Shown here one piece after another: positions 1 to 5,743 of a stretch of DNA of 10,804 nt; position 1 is the stretch's first letter, and each line of letters opens with the position of its first letter. Origin of the DNA: Caulobacter sp. Lineage in GTDB: Bacteria > Pseudomonadota > Alphaproteobacteria > Caulobacterales > Caulobacteraceae. The stretch spans positions 1 through 10,804 of the forward strand of contig JAQGIN010000530.1 in assembly GCA_028291125.1 (NCBI GenBank). The letters run 5' to 3'. Both the position numbers and the translations under genes were made by a program. A model generated the notes under the pieces. It was given only the letters and a program-made list of their open reading frames with translations. It made no database searches and was not told where the DNA came from.

Positions 1-901
1 GGAGGCGGCCGAGACCGCCCGCCAGGCCGCCGATTGCGCCGCCCGCGCCGCCGACCAGGCGGCCGGCGAGGCCCGCGAGCTGCGCGCCGCCCTGACCGCC
101 CGGCTGGACGCCGCCCGCGAACGCTTCGCCGAGATCGCCGGCCACATCCGCGAGTCGGTGCGCATCGAGCCCGAGGCCCTGGGCCGGGCGATCGCCGGCG
201 AGGCGGTGGCCATTCCCGGCGACGCCGCCGGGGTCGAGGCCCACCTGCTGGCCCTCGAGCGCGAGCGCGACGCCATCGGCCCGGTCAATCTGCGGGCCGA
301 GGAGGAGGCCGGCGAATACGCCGCCCGGCTGGAGACCATGCGCACCGAGCGCGCCGACCTGTCGGGCGCCGTGGGCAAGCTGCGGGCCGGCATCGAGGAG
401 CTGAACGCCGAGGGCCGCGAGCGCCTGCTGGCCGCCTTCGAGATCATCAATGGCCACTTCCAGACCCTGTTCCAGACCCTGTTCGGCGGCGGCCAGGCCG
501 AACTGCGGCTGATCGAAAGCGACGATCCGCTGGAGGCCGGACTGGAGATCTACGCCTGCCCGCCCGGCAAGCGGCTGGCCAGCATGAGCCTGATGAGCGG
601 CGGCGAGCAGGCCCTGACCGCCTCCGCCCTGATCTTCGGGGTGTTCCTGGCCAATCCGGCCCCGATCTGCGTGCTCGACGAGGTCGACGCCCCGCTCGAC
701 GACGCCAATGTCGACCGCTACTGCAACATGCTCGACGAGATGCGCCAGCGCACCCAGACGCGGTTCATCACCATCACCCACAATCCGGTGACCATGAGCC
801 GCATGGACCGATTGTTCGGGGTGACCATGGCCGAGCGCGGCGTCAGCCAGCTGGTCAGCGTCGACCTGACCCAGGCCGAACAGCTAGTCGCCGCGCAGTA
901 G
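1..901 (+). CDS. smc: SMC chromosome-condensation protein, C-terminal part (5' end outside window)
   Basis: Structural maintenance of chromosomes ATPase, which with ScpA and ScpB forms the bacterial condensin that organises and helps segregate the chromosome. The reading frame is open from the first base, so the gene begins upstream; 299 residues are visible. About the first 150 are Ala/Glu/Arg-rich and read as the C-terminal coiled-coil arm, including the family stretch IGPVNLRAEEE. The C-terminal head follows: FQTLF..LFGGG, the ABC signature LMSGGEQAL (Ser199-Glu202 of the visible part, bases about 590-613), Walker B plus D-loop ICVLDEVDAPLDD (Asp226 and catalytic Glu227, bases about 665-703), and the switch histidine in ITHNP (His260). 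All key head residues present in this half are intact. It ends in TAG at 899-901 and converges with the permease gene at 969. Identification is very secure; the N-terminal Walker A half cannot be seen. Confidence 0.97.
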   Translation, partial: EAAETARQAADCAARAADQAAGEARELRAALTARLDAARERFAEIAGHIRESVRIEPEALGRAIAGEAVAIPGDAAGVEAHLLALERERDAIGPVNLRAEEEAGEYAARLETMRTERADLSGAVGKLRAGIEELNAEGRERLLAAFEIINGHFQTLFQTLFGGGQAELRLIESDDPLEAGLEIYACPPGKRLASMSLMSGGEQALTASALIFGVFLANPAPICVLDEVDAPLDDANVDRYCNMLDEMRQRTQTRFITITHNPVTMSRMDRLFGVTMAERGVSQLVSVDLTQAEQLVAAQ

Positions 902-969
902 GGGCGTCTAGCCCCGCTTTCGCGGCGATGATGGGCGAATGGGATGATCAAGCGGACCGGATCATTCCC
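901..969. terminator. Two short hairpins between convergent genes; weak terminator candidates
   Basis: The 67-base gap between smc and the convergent permease gene holds two inverted repeats. The first is GGGGC (901-905) with GCCCC (911-915), then a short TTT at 918-920, placed to end smc transcription. The second is GGGATGATC (941-949) facing GATCATTCCC (960-969), paired with a one-base bulge and overlapping the permease stop codon. Neither has a long U-tract on either strand, so these are at best weak or factor-assisted terminators. Confidence 0.35.
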
Positions 970-1766
970 TAGCCGCCGACCATCGCCGCGAGCGCCTGGC
1001 GCAGCGGGTTCTCGGGATTGGCCAGCAGCTTGATCGCCAGCAGGCAGGACATCGCCACCAGCAGCGGCCGGATCAGCCGGCCGCCGAACCGCATGGCCAG
1101 CCGCGAGCCGATCTGGGCGCCGATGAAGGCGCCGGCCGCCATGGCCAGGCCGATCGGCCAGATCACCGCGCCCTTGATCATGAACAGGGTCAGGCTGCCC
1201 AGGTTGCTGGCGGCGTTGGCCAGCTTGGTGTGGGCCGTCGCCCGCAGCACGCCGTAGCCGAGCAGGGTGACGAAGGCGACCATGTAGAAGGCCCCGGCCC
1301 CTGGGCCGAAGACGCCGTCATAGAAACCGATCACCGGCGCGACGCAGAGGACGAACACCATCAGCGACAGGCGCGGCGTCGCGTCCTCGGCCTTCAAGCC
1401 GCGGGTCAGTCCGAAATAGAGGGCGATGAGGATCAGCAGCACCGGCACCAGCGCCGCCAGCAGACGCGGCGACAGCAGGCTGGCGCACAGGGCCCCGGTC
1501 AGGCCGGCGATCGCGGCGGCGGCGGCCACCGGCAGGGCCGTGCGCCAGACGATCAGGCCGCGGCGGGCGAAGGCGCTGGTCGAGGAGATGGCGCTGACCG
1601 CGCCCTGCAGCTTGTTGGTGGCCAGGGCCGAGACCGGGTCGAGGCCGGCCAGCAGCAGGGCCGGCAAGGTCAGCAGTCCGCCGCCACCGGCGATGGCGTC
1701 GACGCAGCCGGCGACCAGGGCCACCGCGAACATCGTCGCCAGCAGAGCGAGATCGACGCCGCCCAT
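969..1766 (-). CDS. TSUP-family (TauE/SafE, YfcA-like) membrane permease
   Basis: Integral inner-membrane protein of 265 residues, the usual length for the TSUP family (about 250-270), whose members move sulfite, sulfonates, sulfoacetate or other small organic anions. The sequence is mostly hydrophobic, with about seven or eight probable membrane segments. Family hallmarks are the N-terminal half-repeat CVDAIAGGGGLLTLPALLLAG (residues 21-41) followed by SALATNKLQ, and the matching second half-repeat GFYDGVFGPGAGAF (147-160) followed by AHTKLANAASNLGSL (178-192); this internal duplication is typical of YfcA-like members. The ATG at 1766 has GGAG nine bases upstream. It lies 63 bases downstream of the DUF6481-type gene on the same strand and may be cotranscribed with it. 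No sulfur-metabolism neighbour points to a substrate, so none is assigned. The family is secure; the substrate is unknown. Confidence 0.9.
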   Translation of the reverse strand: MGGVDLALLATMFAVALVAGCVDAIAGGGGLLTLPALLLAGLDPVSALATNKLQGAVSAISSTSAFARRGLIVWRTALPVAAAAAIAGLTGALCASLLSPRLLAALVPVLLILIALYFGLTRGLKAEDATPRLSLMVFVLCVAPVIGFYDGVFGPGAGAFYMVAFVTLLGYGVLRATAHTKLANAASNLGSLTLFMIKGAVIWPIGLAMAAGAFIGAQIGSRLAMRFGGRLIRPLLVAMSCLLAIKLLANPENPLRQALAAMVGG

Positions 1767-1829
1767 GACCCGCGTCTCCGCGACAGATCCCGACGGGGCC
1801 GGGGATCGAGGCGGCCGAAGGAGCGGGTC
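1767..1829 (-). other. Structured intercistronic spacer exactly bounded by a 7-bp inverted repeat
   Basis: Reading the minus strand, GACCCGC (1829-1823) follows the TAA stop of the DUF6481-type gene directly, and its exact complement GCGGGTC (1773-1767) immediately precedes the ATG of the permease gene. Between them lies a second inverted repeat, GATCCC/GGGATC (plus-strand 1786-1791 and 1802-1807). In a joint transcript the whole 63-base spacer could fold into one nested structure next to the permease ribosome binding site. The pairing is seen in the sequence; any function is inferred. Confidence 0.4.
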
Positions 1830-2159
1830 TTACTTCTGGCGGGCCTTGCGGGCGGCGTACTTGGCGTCGCGGGCGGTCTTCTGCTCGGCCTGGGTCAGGG
1901 CCTTGCGTTCCTTGCGCTCGGCGCGCTTCTCGGCGAGGACGGCCTCGTCCTTGTCGGCGGCGGCCTGGCGGGCGGCTTCCTTCACCGCGGCGCGGGCGGC
2001 GCGCACGGCTTCGAGCTCGGCGGCCTTGACGGCCTCGCGCTGGGCGAAATCGGGATCGGTGACGGTGGGCTTCGGCTTCAGCTTGGCGAGCAGGGCCTTC
2101 TTGGCCTCGGCGGCGGCGCCGATGCGATCGGCGAAGCCGGTGTTCTTCAGTTGCGACAT
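1830..2159 (-). CDS. Small basic Ala/Lys-rich protein, DUF6481-like
   Basis: Protein of 109 residues without signal peptide or membrane segment. The N-terminal stretch NTGFADRIGAAAEAKKALL (residues 6-24) resembles the conserved start of DUF6481 proteins, a family of unknown function common in Alphaproteobacteria. The rest is almost entirely Ala, Lys, Arg and Glu with no Cys, Trp or His, which predicts a long charged helix that may be coiled-coil or nucleic-acid binding. That last point is inferred from composition only. It starts at ATG 2159, with AGAAGA a few bases upstream as a modest ribosome binding site. It heads the leftward pair with the TSUP permease and is divergent from the ATP synthase operon. 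A TTGACA hexamer lies upstream on its strand (2194-2189), but I could not find a convincing matching -10. Composition bias makes chance similarity possible, but the N-terminal motif supports the call. Confidence 0.8.
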   Translation of the reverse strand: MSQLKNTGFADRIGAAAEAKKALLAKLKPKPTVTDPDFAQREAVKAAELEAVRAARAAVKEAARQAAADKDEAVLAEKRAERKERKALTQAEQKTARDAKYAARKARQK

Positions 2160-2419
2160 GGATCTTCTGGCTGGTGAATTATCCGGCCTGTCAAACCCGA
2201 TAACCGCCGAAAAAGCAAACCATCATCGCGGCGCCGCTAGGTCCGCGACCACCAGCCGCGCCGAATCCGCCCCCCGCGCAAACCGCGCCGCCGAGGCGCG
2301 CCGACGCTCCGTCCCCGCTCGCGGCGGCGTCCAAGCTGCAGCGGAGCGTTTGCCGCCGCCCGCCCCGGCGACGCTAAAACCCCTGCAAAAACCGTCACTT
2401 GAACTGGGACGCCGCAACC

Positions 2420-2446
2420 TTGACGCACTGCGGTGCGCCCTATAGG
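2420..2446 (+). promoter_or_regulatory. Probable housekeeping (sigma-70 type) promoter of the atp F0 operon
   Basis: TTGACGC at 2420-2426, 12 bases, then CCTATAGG at 2439-2446. This fits the published Caulobacter housekeeping consensus (TTGACGS, 10-14 bases, GCTANAWC) apart from two bases at the ends of the -10 box. Transcription would start near 2453, giving a leader of about 70 bases before the atpI ATG. The spacer contains the small inverted repeat CGCAC/GTGCG. No other promoter-like sequence is seen before atpB, so this probably drives all five genes. Not experimentally confirmed here. Confidence 0.7.
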
Positions 2447-2461
2447 TTCCGCCGCGATCAA

Positions 2462-2500
2462 GCCCGCCAGAAATGCGCCTCTTTTGGCGCGTCGGCGGGC
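2462..2500 (+). other. Nested hairpin in the atpI 5' leader
   Basis: Outer arms GCCCGCC (2462-2468) and GGCGGGC (2494-2500) enclose inner arms GCGCC (2475-2479) and GGCGC (2486-2490), which close a TCTTTT loop. All 12 base pairs are Watson-Crick, and GTTTTC follows directly at 2501-2506. It begins about ten bases after the predicted transcription start and ends 22 bases before the atpI ATG. It could be a stabilising 5' structure or an attenuator-like element; its role is not known. Confidence 0.5.
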
Positions 2501-2522
2501 GTTTTCGGACCTGACCGCTTCC

Positions 2523-2894
2523 ATGCCCAAGGCCGACGAACCGAACGACAAGGCTTTCGACAGCCTCGACGCACGGCTCGCCGCCTTCGAGGCCCGGCGG
2601 GCCGCGGACCATCCGACTGCCCCGGTGAAGGGGGAGACGGGCTCTGCGGACGGTTACCGCCTTCTGGCGGATTTGATCGGGGGTGTTCTCGTGGGGCTCG
2701 GCTTCGGCTGGCTTCTCGACCGTTATGCCCATACGAGTCCTTTCGGCCTGATCGGCGGCGTGCTGATCGGCATGGGGGCCTCGATCTTCATCGTCGTCCG
2801 CAAGGCGACGAAAATGAGCGCGCAGGCGTCGGCGAAACAAGTCGACGAGAGTCAGGGAGCCGGCGAACCCGGCCCCGAAAAAGAGAGAGACTAG
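2523..2894 (+). CDS. atpI: ATP synthase accessory protein AtpI
   Basis: Small inner-membrane protein encoded at the head of many atp operons. Family members are implicated in assembly or stability of the c-ring and in magnesium supply. It has 123 residues: a charged N-terminal region with DARLAAFEARR (16-26), two glycine-rich membrane helices at about 47-66 (LLADLIGGVLVGLGFGWLLD) and 74-93 (FGLIGGVLIGMGASIFIVV), and a hydrophilic C-terminal tail. The layout and the GFGWLLDR and GLIGG..G motifs are typical of the alphaproteobacterial form. I chose ATG 2523 because the only longer in-frame start (GTG 2433) falls inside the promoter and would add a basic stretch unlike the family. No clear Shine-Dalgarno lies before the ATG, so translation may be weak, which suits an accessory protein. 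Five bases separate its stop from atpB. Confidence 0.9.
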   Translation: MPKADEPNDKAFDSLDARLAAFEARRAADHPTAPVKGETGSADGYRLLADLIGGVLVGLGFGWLLDRYAHTSPFGLIGGVLIGMGASIFIVVRKATKMSAQASAKQVDESQGAGEPGPEKERD

Positions 2895-2899
2895 GGCCT

Positions 2900-3664
2900 A
2901 TGGCCGATCCGATGCACCAGTTCCAGATCGCCAAGATCCTGGACCTGCCGAAAGTGGCCGTGCCCGGCCTGGGCCAGATCGACCTGTCGATCACCAATTC
3001 GGTGGCCGCCATGCTGCTGGCCGCGACCCTGGTCATCGTGTTCTACGCCTTCGCCTCGGCCAAGGCCGCCGTGGTGCCGGGCCGGCTGCAGACGGTCGGC
3101 GAGATGTTGTACGGCCTGGTCAACGGCCTGACCGACTCGATCATCGGCCACGACGGCAAGAAGTACCTGCCGTTCGTCTTCACCTTGTTCGTCTTCGTGC
3201 TGTTCGCCAACATCCAGGGGATGTTCCTGGTGTTCACCGCGACCTCGCAAATCGCCGTCACCCTGACCCTGGGCCTGCTGGTGATCCTGACCGTGGTCGC
3301 CGTCGGCGTCGGCAAGAACGGCCTGAAGTTCTTCAAGCTGTTCGCCCCGTCGGGCGTGCCGTGGCCGCTCTATATCCTGCTGGTGCCGATCGAGATCCTG
3401 TCGTTCCTGATCCGCCCCATCACCCTGGCGCTTCGTCTGTTCGGCAACATGCTGGGCGGCCACGTGGTGCTGAAGATCTTCGCCGGCTTCGTCGTCGCCC
3501 TGGGCGGCATGGGCGTGCTCGGCTGGGCCGGAGCGGCCCTCGCCCTCTCTTCCGTCGTCGCCCTGACGGCGCTGGAGTTCATGGTGGCCTTCCTTCAGGC
3601 CTTCGTCTTCGCGGTGCTGACCTGCGTCTATCTCAACGACGTCGTGCACCTCGACAGCCACTGA
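2900..3664 (+). CDS. atpB: ATP synthase F0 subunit a
   Basis: Stator subunit of the membrane F0 motor. It provides the two proton half-channels and faces the rotating c-ring. It has 254 residues, the normal length, with about six hydrophobic segments. The signature LALRLFGNMLGGH (176-188) contains the essential arginine, Arg179, equivalent to E. coli aArg210, with the conserved Asn183. The C-terminal helix carries ALEFMVAFLQAFVFAVLTCVYL with Glu226 and Gln233 at the usual channel positions. The N-terminal MHQFQI and the segment PFVFTLFVFVLFANIQGM are typical of alphaproteobacterial and mitochondrial a subunits. The ATG at 2900 lies five bases after atpI, with the purine-rich GAGAGAGA at the end of atpI acting as ribosome binding site. 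All catalytic residues appear intact. Confidence 0.98.
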   Translation: MADPMHQFQIAKILDLPKVAVPGLGQIDLSITNSVAAMLLAATLVIVFYAFASAKAAVVPGRLQTVGEMLYGLVNGLTDSIIGHDGKKYLPFVFTLFVFVLFANIQGMFLVFTATSQIAVTLTLGLLVILTVVAVGVGKNGLKFFKLFAPSGVPWPLYILLVPIEILSFLIRPITLALRLFGNMLGGHVVLKIFAGFVVALGGMGVLGWAGAALALSSVVALTALEFMVAFLQAFVFAVLTCVYLNDVVHLDSH

Positions 3665-3705
3665 TCCCTTTCAACCTGATATTCTCTCTCTAAGGAGCCT
3701 CTACA
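3665..3705 (+). promoter_or_regulatory. U/C-rich tract and strong ribosome binding site of atpE
   Basis: The 41 bases between atpB and atpE hold AAGGAG (3692-3697), eight bases before the ATG, one of the best Shine-Dalgarno sequences in the window. The 27 bases before it (3665-3691) contain 12 T, 10 C, 4 A and one G, against a very GC-rich background, so they should be unpaired in RNA. E. coli atpE has a comparable uracil-rich translational enhancer, which raises c-subunit synthesis to match its many copies per enzyme. The composition is seen directly; the enhancer role is inferred by analogy. Confidence 0.55.
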
Positions 3706-3930
3706 ATGGAAGCTGAAGCCGCGAAGTACATCGGCGCCGGTCTGGCGATGCTCGGCATGATCGGCGCGGGCGTTGGCCTGGGCATCATGTTCGGCAACTA
3801 TTTCCAAGGCGCGCTGCGCAACCCGACCGCCGCGGCGCAAGAGCGTCCGATGCTGTTCCTGGGCATGGCGCTGACCGAAGCCCTGGGCATCTTCGCCCTG
3901 GTCATCGCCTTCCTGATCCTCTTCTCCTAA
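3706..3930 (+). CDS. atpE: ATP synthase F0 subunit c (proteolipid)
   Basis: Subunit of the rotating c-ring that binds and releases protons. It has 74 residues, the usual alphaproteobacterial length, and forms a two-helix hairpin. Helix 1 carries the glycine-rich packing motif GAGVGLGIMFG (20-30). The polar loop has RNP (38-40), which contacts the F1 stalk. Helix 2 carries the proton-binding carboxylate Glu58 in MALTEALGIF. Glutamate rather than aspartate is normal for this class. No sodium-binding pattern is evident (Leu56 and Thr57 precede the Glu, with no Gln at the sodium-site position in helix 1), so the enzyme is inferred to be proton-driven. The ATG at 3706 has a strong ribosome binding site and a pyrimidine-rich leader, consistent with the high copy number of this subunit. 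Confidence 0.98.
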   Translation: MEAEAAKYIGAGLAMLGMIGAGVGLGIMFGNYFQGALRNPTAAAQERPMLFLGMALTEALGIFALVIAFLILFS

Positions 3931-3949
3931 CCAATAGGCGCTCTCGCCC

Positions 3950-4486
3950 ATGGCGACGGAACACCACGGCACGGTCGAGACGACGGCCGCCCCCGAGGCT
4001 CACGGCGGCGGCGGCTTGCCGCAGCTGCAATTCGAGCACTGGGGCGGCCAGATCGTCTGGCTTCTGCTCATCTTCGCCGTGCTCTACGCGGTGCTGGCCA
4101 AGGGACTGCTGCCCCGGGTCAGCGGCGCGATCGAGACGCGCGGCGCCAAGATCGCTGACGACATCGCCGGCGCCCGTCGCCTGAAGGACGAGGCCGAGGT
4201 CCAGGCGCGCGCCGCCGCGGCCGAGGTCGCCGAGGCTCGCGCCAAGGCCCAGAAGACCGCGGTCGACGCCAAGGCCGCGGCTTCGGCCGAGGCCGCCACC
4301 CGGCAGGCCAAGGAAGAGGTGGTGCTGGCCGAGAAGCTGGCGGCCGCCGAAGCCCGCATCCAAGCCACCCGCGACGAGGCCATGGGCCACGTCCGTGACG
4401 TGGCCAAGGACACCGCCGCGGCGATCGTCCAGAAGCTGACGGGCAAGGCGGCCACGGCCGCTGAGCTCAAGTCGGCCCTGGCCTGA
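3950..4486 (+). CDS. atpF': ATP synthase F0 subunit b' (peripheral stalk)
   Basis: One of two different b-type subunits forming the heterodimeric peripheral stalk that holds F1 still against the rotating c-ring; b/b' pairs are characteristic of photosynthetic and many other Alphaproteobacteria. It has 178 residues. A hydrophilic, His- and Gly-rich N-terminal extension (1-30) precedes a single membrane helix at about 34-54 (QIVWLLLIFAVLYAVLAKGL). The conserved boundary LLPRVSGAIETRGAKIADDI comes next, then a long Ala/Glu/Lys-rich coiled coil to the end. The extension before the helix and the PRVSGAIE.R motif distinguish b' from b. It starts at ATG 3950, 19 bases after atpE, with only a weak ribosome binding site. 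Some annotations call this gene atpG or atpX; it is not the F1 gamma subunit. Confidence 0.95.
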   Translation: MATEHHGTVETTAAPEAHGGGGLPQLQFEHWGGQIVWLLLIFAVLYAVLAKGLLPRVSGAIETRGAKIADDIAGARRLKDEAEVQARAAAAEVAEARAKAQKTAVDAKAAASAEAATRQAKEEVVLAEKLAAAEARIQATRDEAMGHVRDVAKDTAAAIVQKLTGKAATAAELKSALA

Positions 4487-4496
4487 GGAGAGACCC

Positions 4497-5003
4497 GTGG
4501 AACAATCCCTGTTTAGCCTCTCCAATCCCGAATTCTGGGTGCTGGTGGCGCTGGCCCTGTTCTTTGGCCTGCTGGTCTATCTGAAGGTGCTGCCGGGCGC
4601 GCTGTTCAAGGCGCTCGACAACCACGCCGCCAAGATCCGGGCCGAGCTCGACGAGGCCGAGCGTCTGCGCGAAGAGGCCCAGGCCCTGCTCGCCGACGTC
4701 AAGGCCCAGCGCGAGGAGGCCGAACGTCAGGCCGCCGCCATGATCTCGGTCGCCCGGGCCGACGCCAAGCGGATGGCGATCGACGCCCACCAGAAGCTGG
4801 AAGACCAGATCGCGCGCCGCGCCGAAATGGCCGAACGCAAGATCGCCCAGGCCGAGGCCCAGGCCCTGGCCGACGTCAAGAACGCCGCCGTCGACCTCGC
4901 CGCCCTAGCGGCCGAGACGGTGCTGGCCGCCCGCCTGGCCGGATCGACCACCGATCCGCTGGTCGACGCCGCCATCGCCCAGATGGGCGCCAAGCTGCAA
5001 TAG
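4497..5003 (+). CDS. atpF: ATP synthase F0 subunit b (peripheral stalk)
   Basis: Second peripheral-stalk subunit, partner of b'. It has 168 residues: a short N-terminus SLSNPEFWV, a single membrane helix at about 12-32 (EFWVLVALALFFGLLVYLKV), then a long charged coiled coil (HAAKIRAELDEAERLREEA and onward). FWV at the membrane entry and the absence of an N-terminal extension fit b rather than b'. The start is GTG 4497: GAGGAG at 4485-4490, overlapping the TGA stop of b', lies six bases upstream, and there is no in-frame ATG until well past the membrane helix. Ten bases separate the two stalk genes, which suits coordinated production of equal amounts. It is the last gene of the operon and is followed at once by hairpins and a terminator. 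The F1 genes do not follow, as is normal for this class. Confidence 0.96.
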   Translation: MEQSLFSLSNPEFWVLVALALFFGLLVYLKVLPGALFKALDNHAAKIRAELDEAERLREEAQALLADVKAQREEAERQAAAMISVARADAKRMAIDAHQKLEDQIARRAEMAERKIAQAEAQALADVKNAAVDLAALAAETVLAARLAGSTTDPLVDAAIAQMGAKLQ

Positions 5004-5005
5004 GC

Positions 5006-5021
5006 TTCGCCGCTCGGCGAA
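5006..5021 (+). other. Short hairpin just after the atpF stop
   Basis: TTCGCCG (5006-5012) and CGGCGAA (5015-5021) form a compact stem two bases after the atpF stop and just ahead of the main terminator. It may protect the mRNA 3' end or assist termination. No function is shown. Confidence 0.4.
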
Positions 5022-5027
5022 CCGACG

Positions 5028-5061
5028 AAAAGGGCGCGTCCCGCGGGGCGCGCCCTTTTTT
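5028..5061. terminator. Strong bidirectional intrinsic terminator
   Basis: Arms GGGCGCG (5032-5038) and CGCGCCC (5049-5055) are extended by AAAA (5028-5031) facing TTTT (5056-5059), with a run of six T at 5056-5061. On the plus strand it ends the atp F0 operon 25 bases after atpF. On the minus strand the same stem is followed by TTTTCG and lies four bases beyond the stop codon at 5065, so it can also end the leftward transcript. It is the clearest intrinsic terminator in the window. Confidence 0.9.
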
Positions 5062-5064
5062 GAT

Positions 5065-5514
5065 TCAGGGTTTGGCGCGGCCGCCGGTGGCCTGCCGCCA
5101 GCGCCGCCGCAACCGCTTGCGGGTCCGGACGAACACCCGCCAGGAGGCCCGGCGCACCACCAGCCGCTCGGTGCGCAGCAGCTGTTGCCAGACCACCAGG
5201 ATCACCTCCGGCTCGCGCCGCAGCAGCCGGCGGATCGGGAACACCATCTTCGGGTGACGCCGCTGCAGGCGGATGAAGCGGCGGCGGGCCTGGATCGAAT
5301 TGCGCAGCACGATCATCAGCCCGATGACCAGCAGCGGCAGGCCGACATGGCCGGGCAAGGGCGTGAGCACGGCCCCGGCCAGCATCACCAGACCGCCCAA
5401 GGTGATCAGCGCCCAGCGCGCCACGCGGGCGGCGGTCTCGCGCAGCAACGCGGCCAGTCGGGCGCGGCGGCGGGCCCTCAGGCGCGCGGGGGCGGTCGCG
5501 ATGGCGGCGCTCAC
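5065..5514 (-). CDS. Small basic membrane protein, downstream copy of a tandem pair (unknown function)
   Basis: Protein of 149 residues of unknown function. It has a basic N-terminus (PARLRARRRARLAALL), two hydrophobic segments at about 34-53 and 57-70 joined by PLPG (53-56), then a strongly basic cytoplasm-like tail with ARRRF (77-81), HPKMVFPIRRLLRREPEV (87-104) and WQQLLR (109-114), ending in an Arg-rich region. The hydrophobic hairpin around PLPG recalls the PGPGW family of putative membrane proteins, but PGPGW itself is absent, so that link is only suggestive. The start is GTG 5514, overlapping the TGA of the upstream paralog (GTGA), which implies translational coupling. It is closely related to that neighbour at both protein and DNA level. 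By the positive-inside rule the Arg-rich tail should be cytoplasmic; this is an inference. Confidence 0.8.
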   Translation of the reverse strand: MSAAIATAPARLRARRRARLAALLRETAARVARWALITLGGLVMLAGAVLTPLPGHVGLPLLVIGLMIVLRNSIQARRRFIRLQRRHPKMVFPIRRLLRREPEVILVVWQQLLRTERLVVRRASWRVFVRTRKRLRRRWRQATGGRAKP

Positions 5515-5743
5515 CGCCGCCGCTTGACGGACTGGCGCCAGCGAACCGCGACGCGCCAGCGGCGCGGCAGGATCAGGCGCTCCATGCGCAACAGCTGCTG
5601 CCAGGCGACCTGCAGCACTTCCGGCTCGCGCCGCAGCAGCCGGCGGATCGGAAACACCAGCTTGGGATGGGCGTGCTGGAAGCGGACGAACCGCTTGCGG
5701 GCCTTGAACGAGTTGCGCAGCACGATCATCAGCCCGATGACCA
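5207..5743. repeat. Direct repeats left by tandem duplication of the membrane-protein gene
   Basis: Two blocks are identical in both genes at a constant offset of 413 bases: 32 bases at 5207-5238 and 5620-5651, and 31 bases at 5300-5330 and 5713-5743. They encode the conserved RRLLRREPE and IGLMIVLRN cores. Because the offset is constant, there is no indel between the blocks. Identity across third codon positions suggests a recent duplication or ongoing gene conversion. Confidence 0.85.

Larger units (their letters stand above)
2160..2522. other. 363-base non-coding divergent intergenic region
   Basis: This separates the leftward DUF6481-type gene from the rightward F0 operon. Bases 2160-2220 are noticeably AT-richer than their surroundings and probably hold the promoter of the leftward gene. 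Bases 2230-2400 are GC-rich with no convincing gene on either strand. They hold an 8-bp inverted repeat, ACGCTCCG (2304-2311) with CGGAGCGT (2342-2349), separated by 30 bases, of unknown role. Bases 2420-2522 hold the atpI promoter and leader, listed separately. Confidence 0.6.

Noticed and set aside
458..481. Exact 12-bp tandem repeat TTCCAGACCCTG in smc, suggesting an insertion
   Set aside because: The encoded FQTLFQTLFGGG fits the normal SMC pattern FQxLFxxLFGGG, so it is coincidental codon choice and not an added repeat.
2189..2194. TTGACA on the minus strand as a promoter for the DUF6481-type gene
   Set aside because: No acceptable -10 element lies at proper spacing before the start codon, so no promoter was called.
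1230..2445. Two long overlapping plus-strand frames over the TSUP and DUF6481-type genes
   Set aside because: They have no family motifs, while the minus-strand proteins match known families with good starts and ribosome binding sites.
2523..5003. ATP synthase operon lacking all F1 genes
   Set aside because: Separate F0 and F1 operons are the normal arrangement in Alphaproteobacteria, so this is not a deletion.
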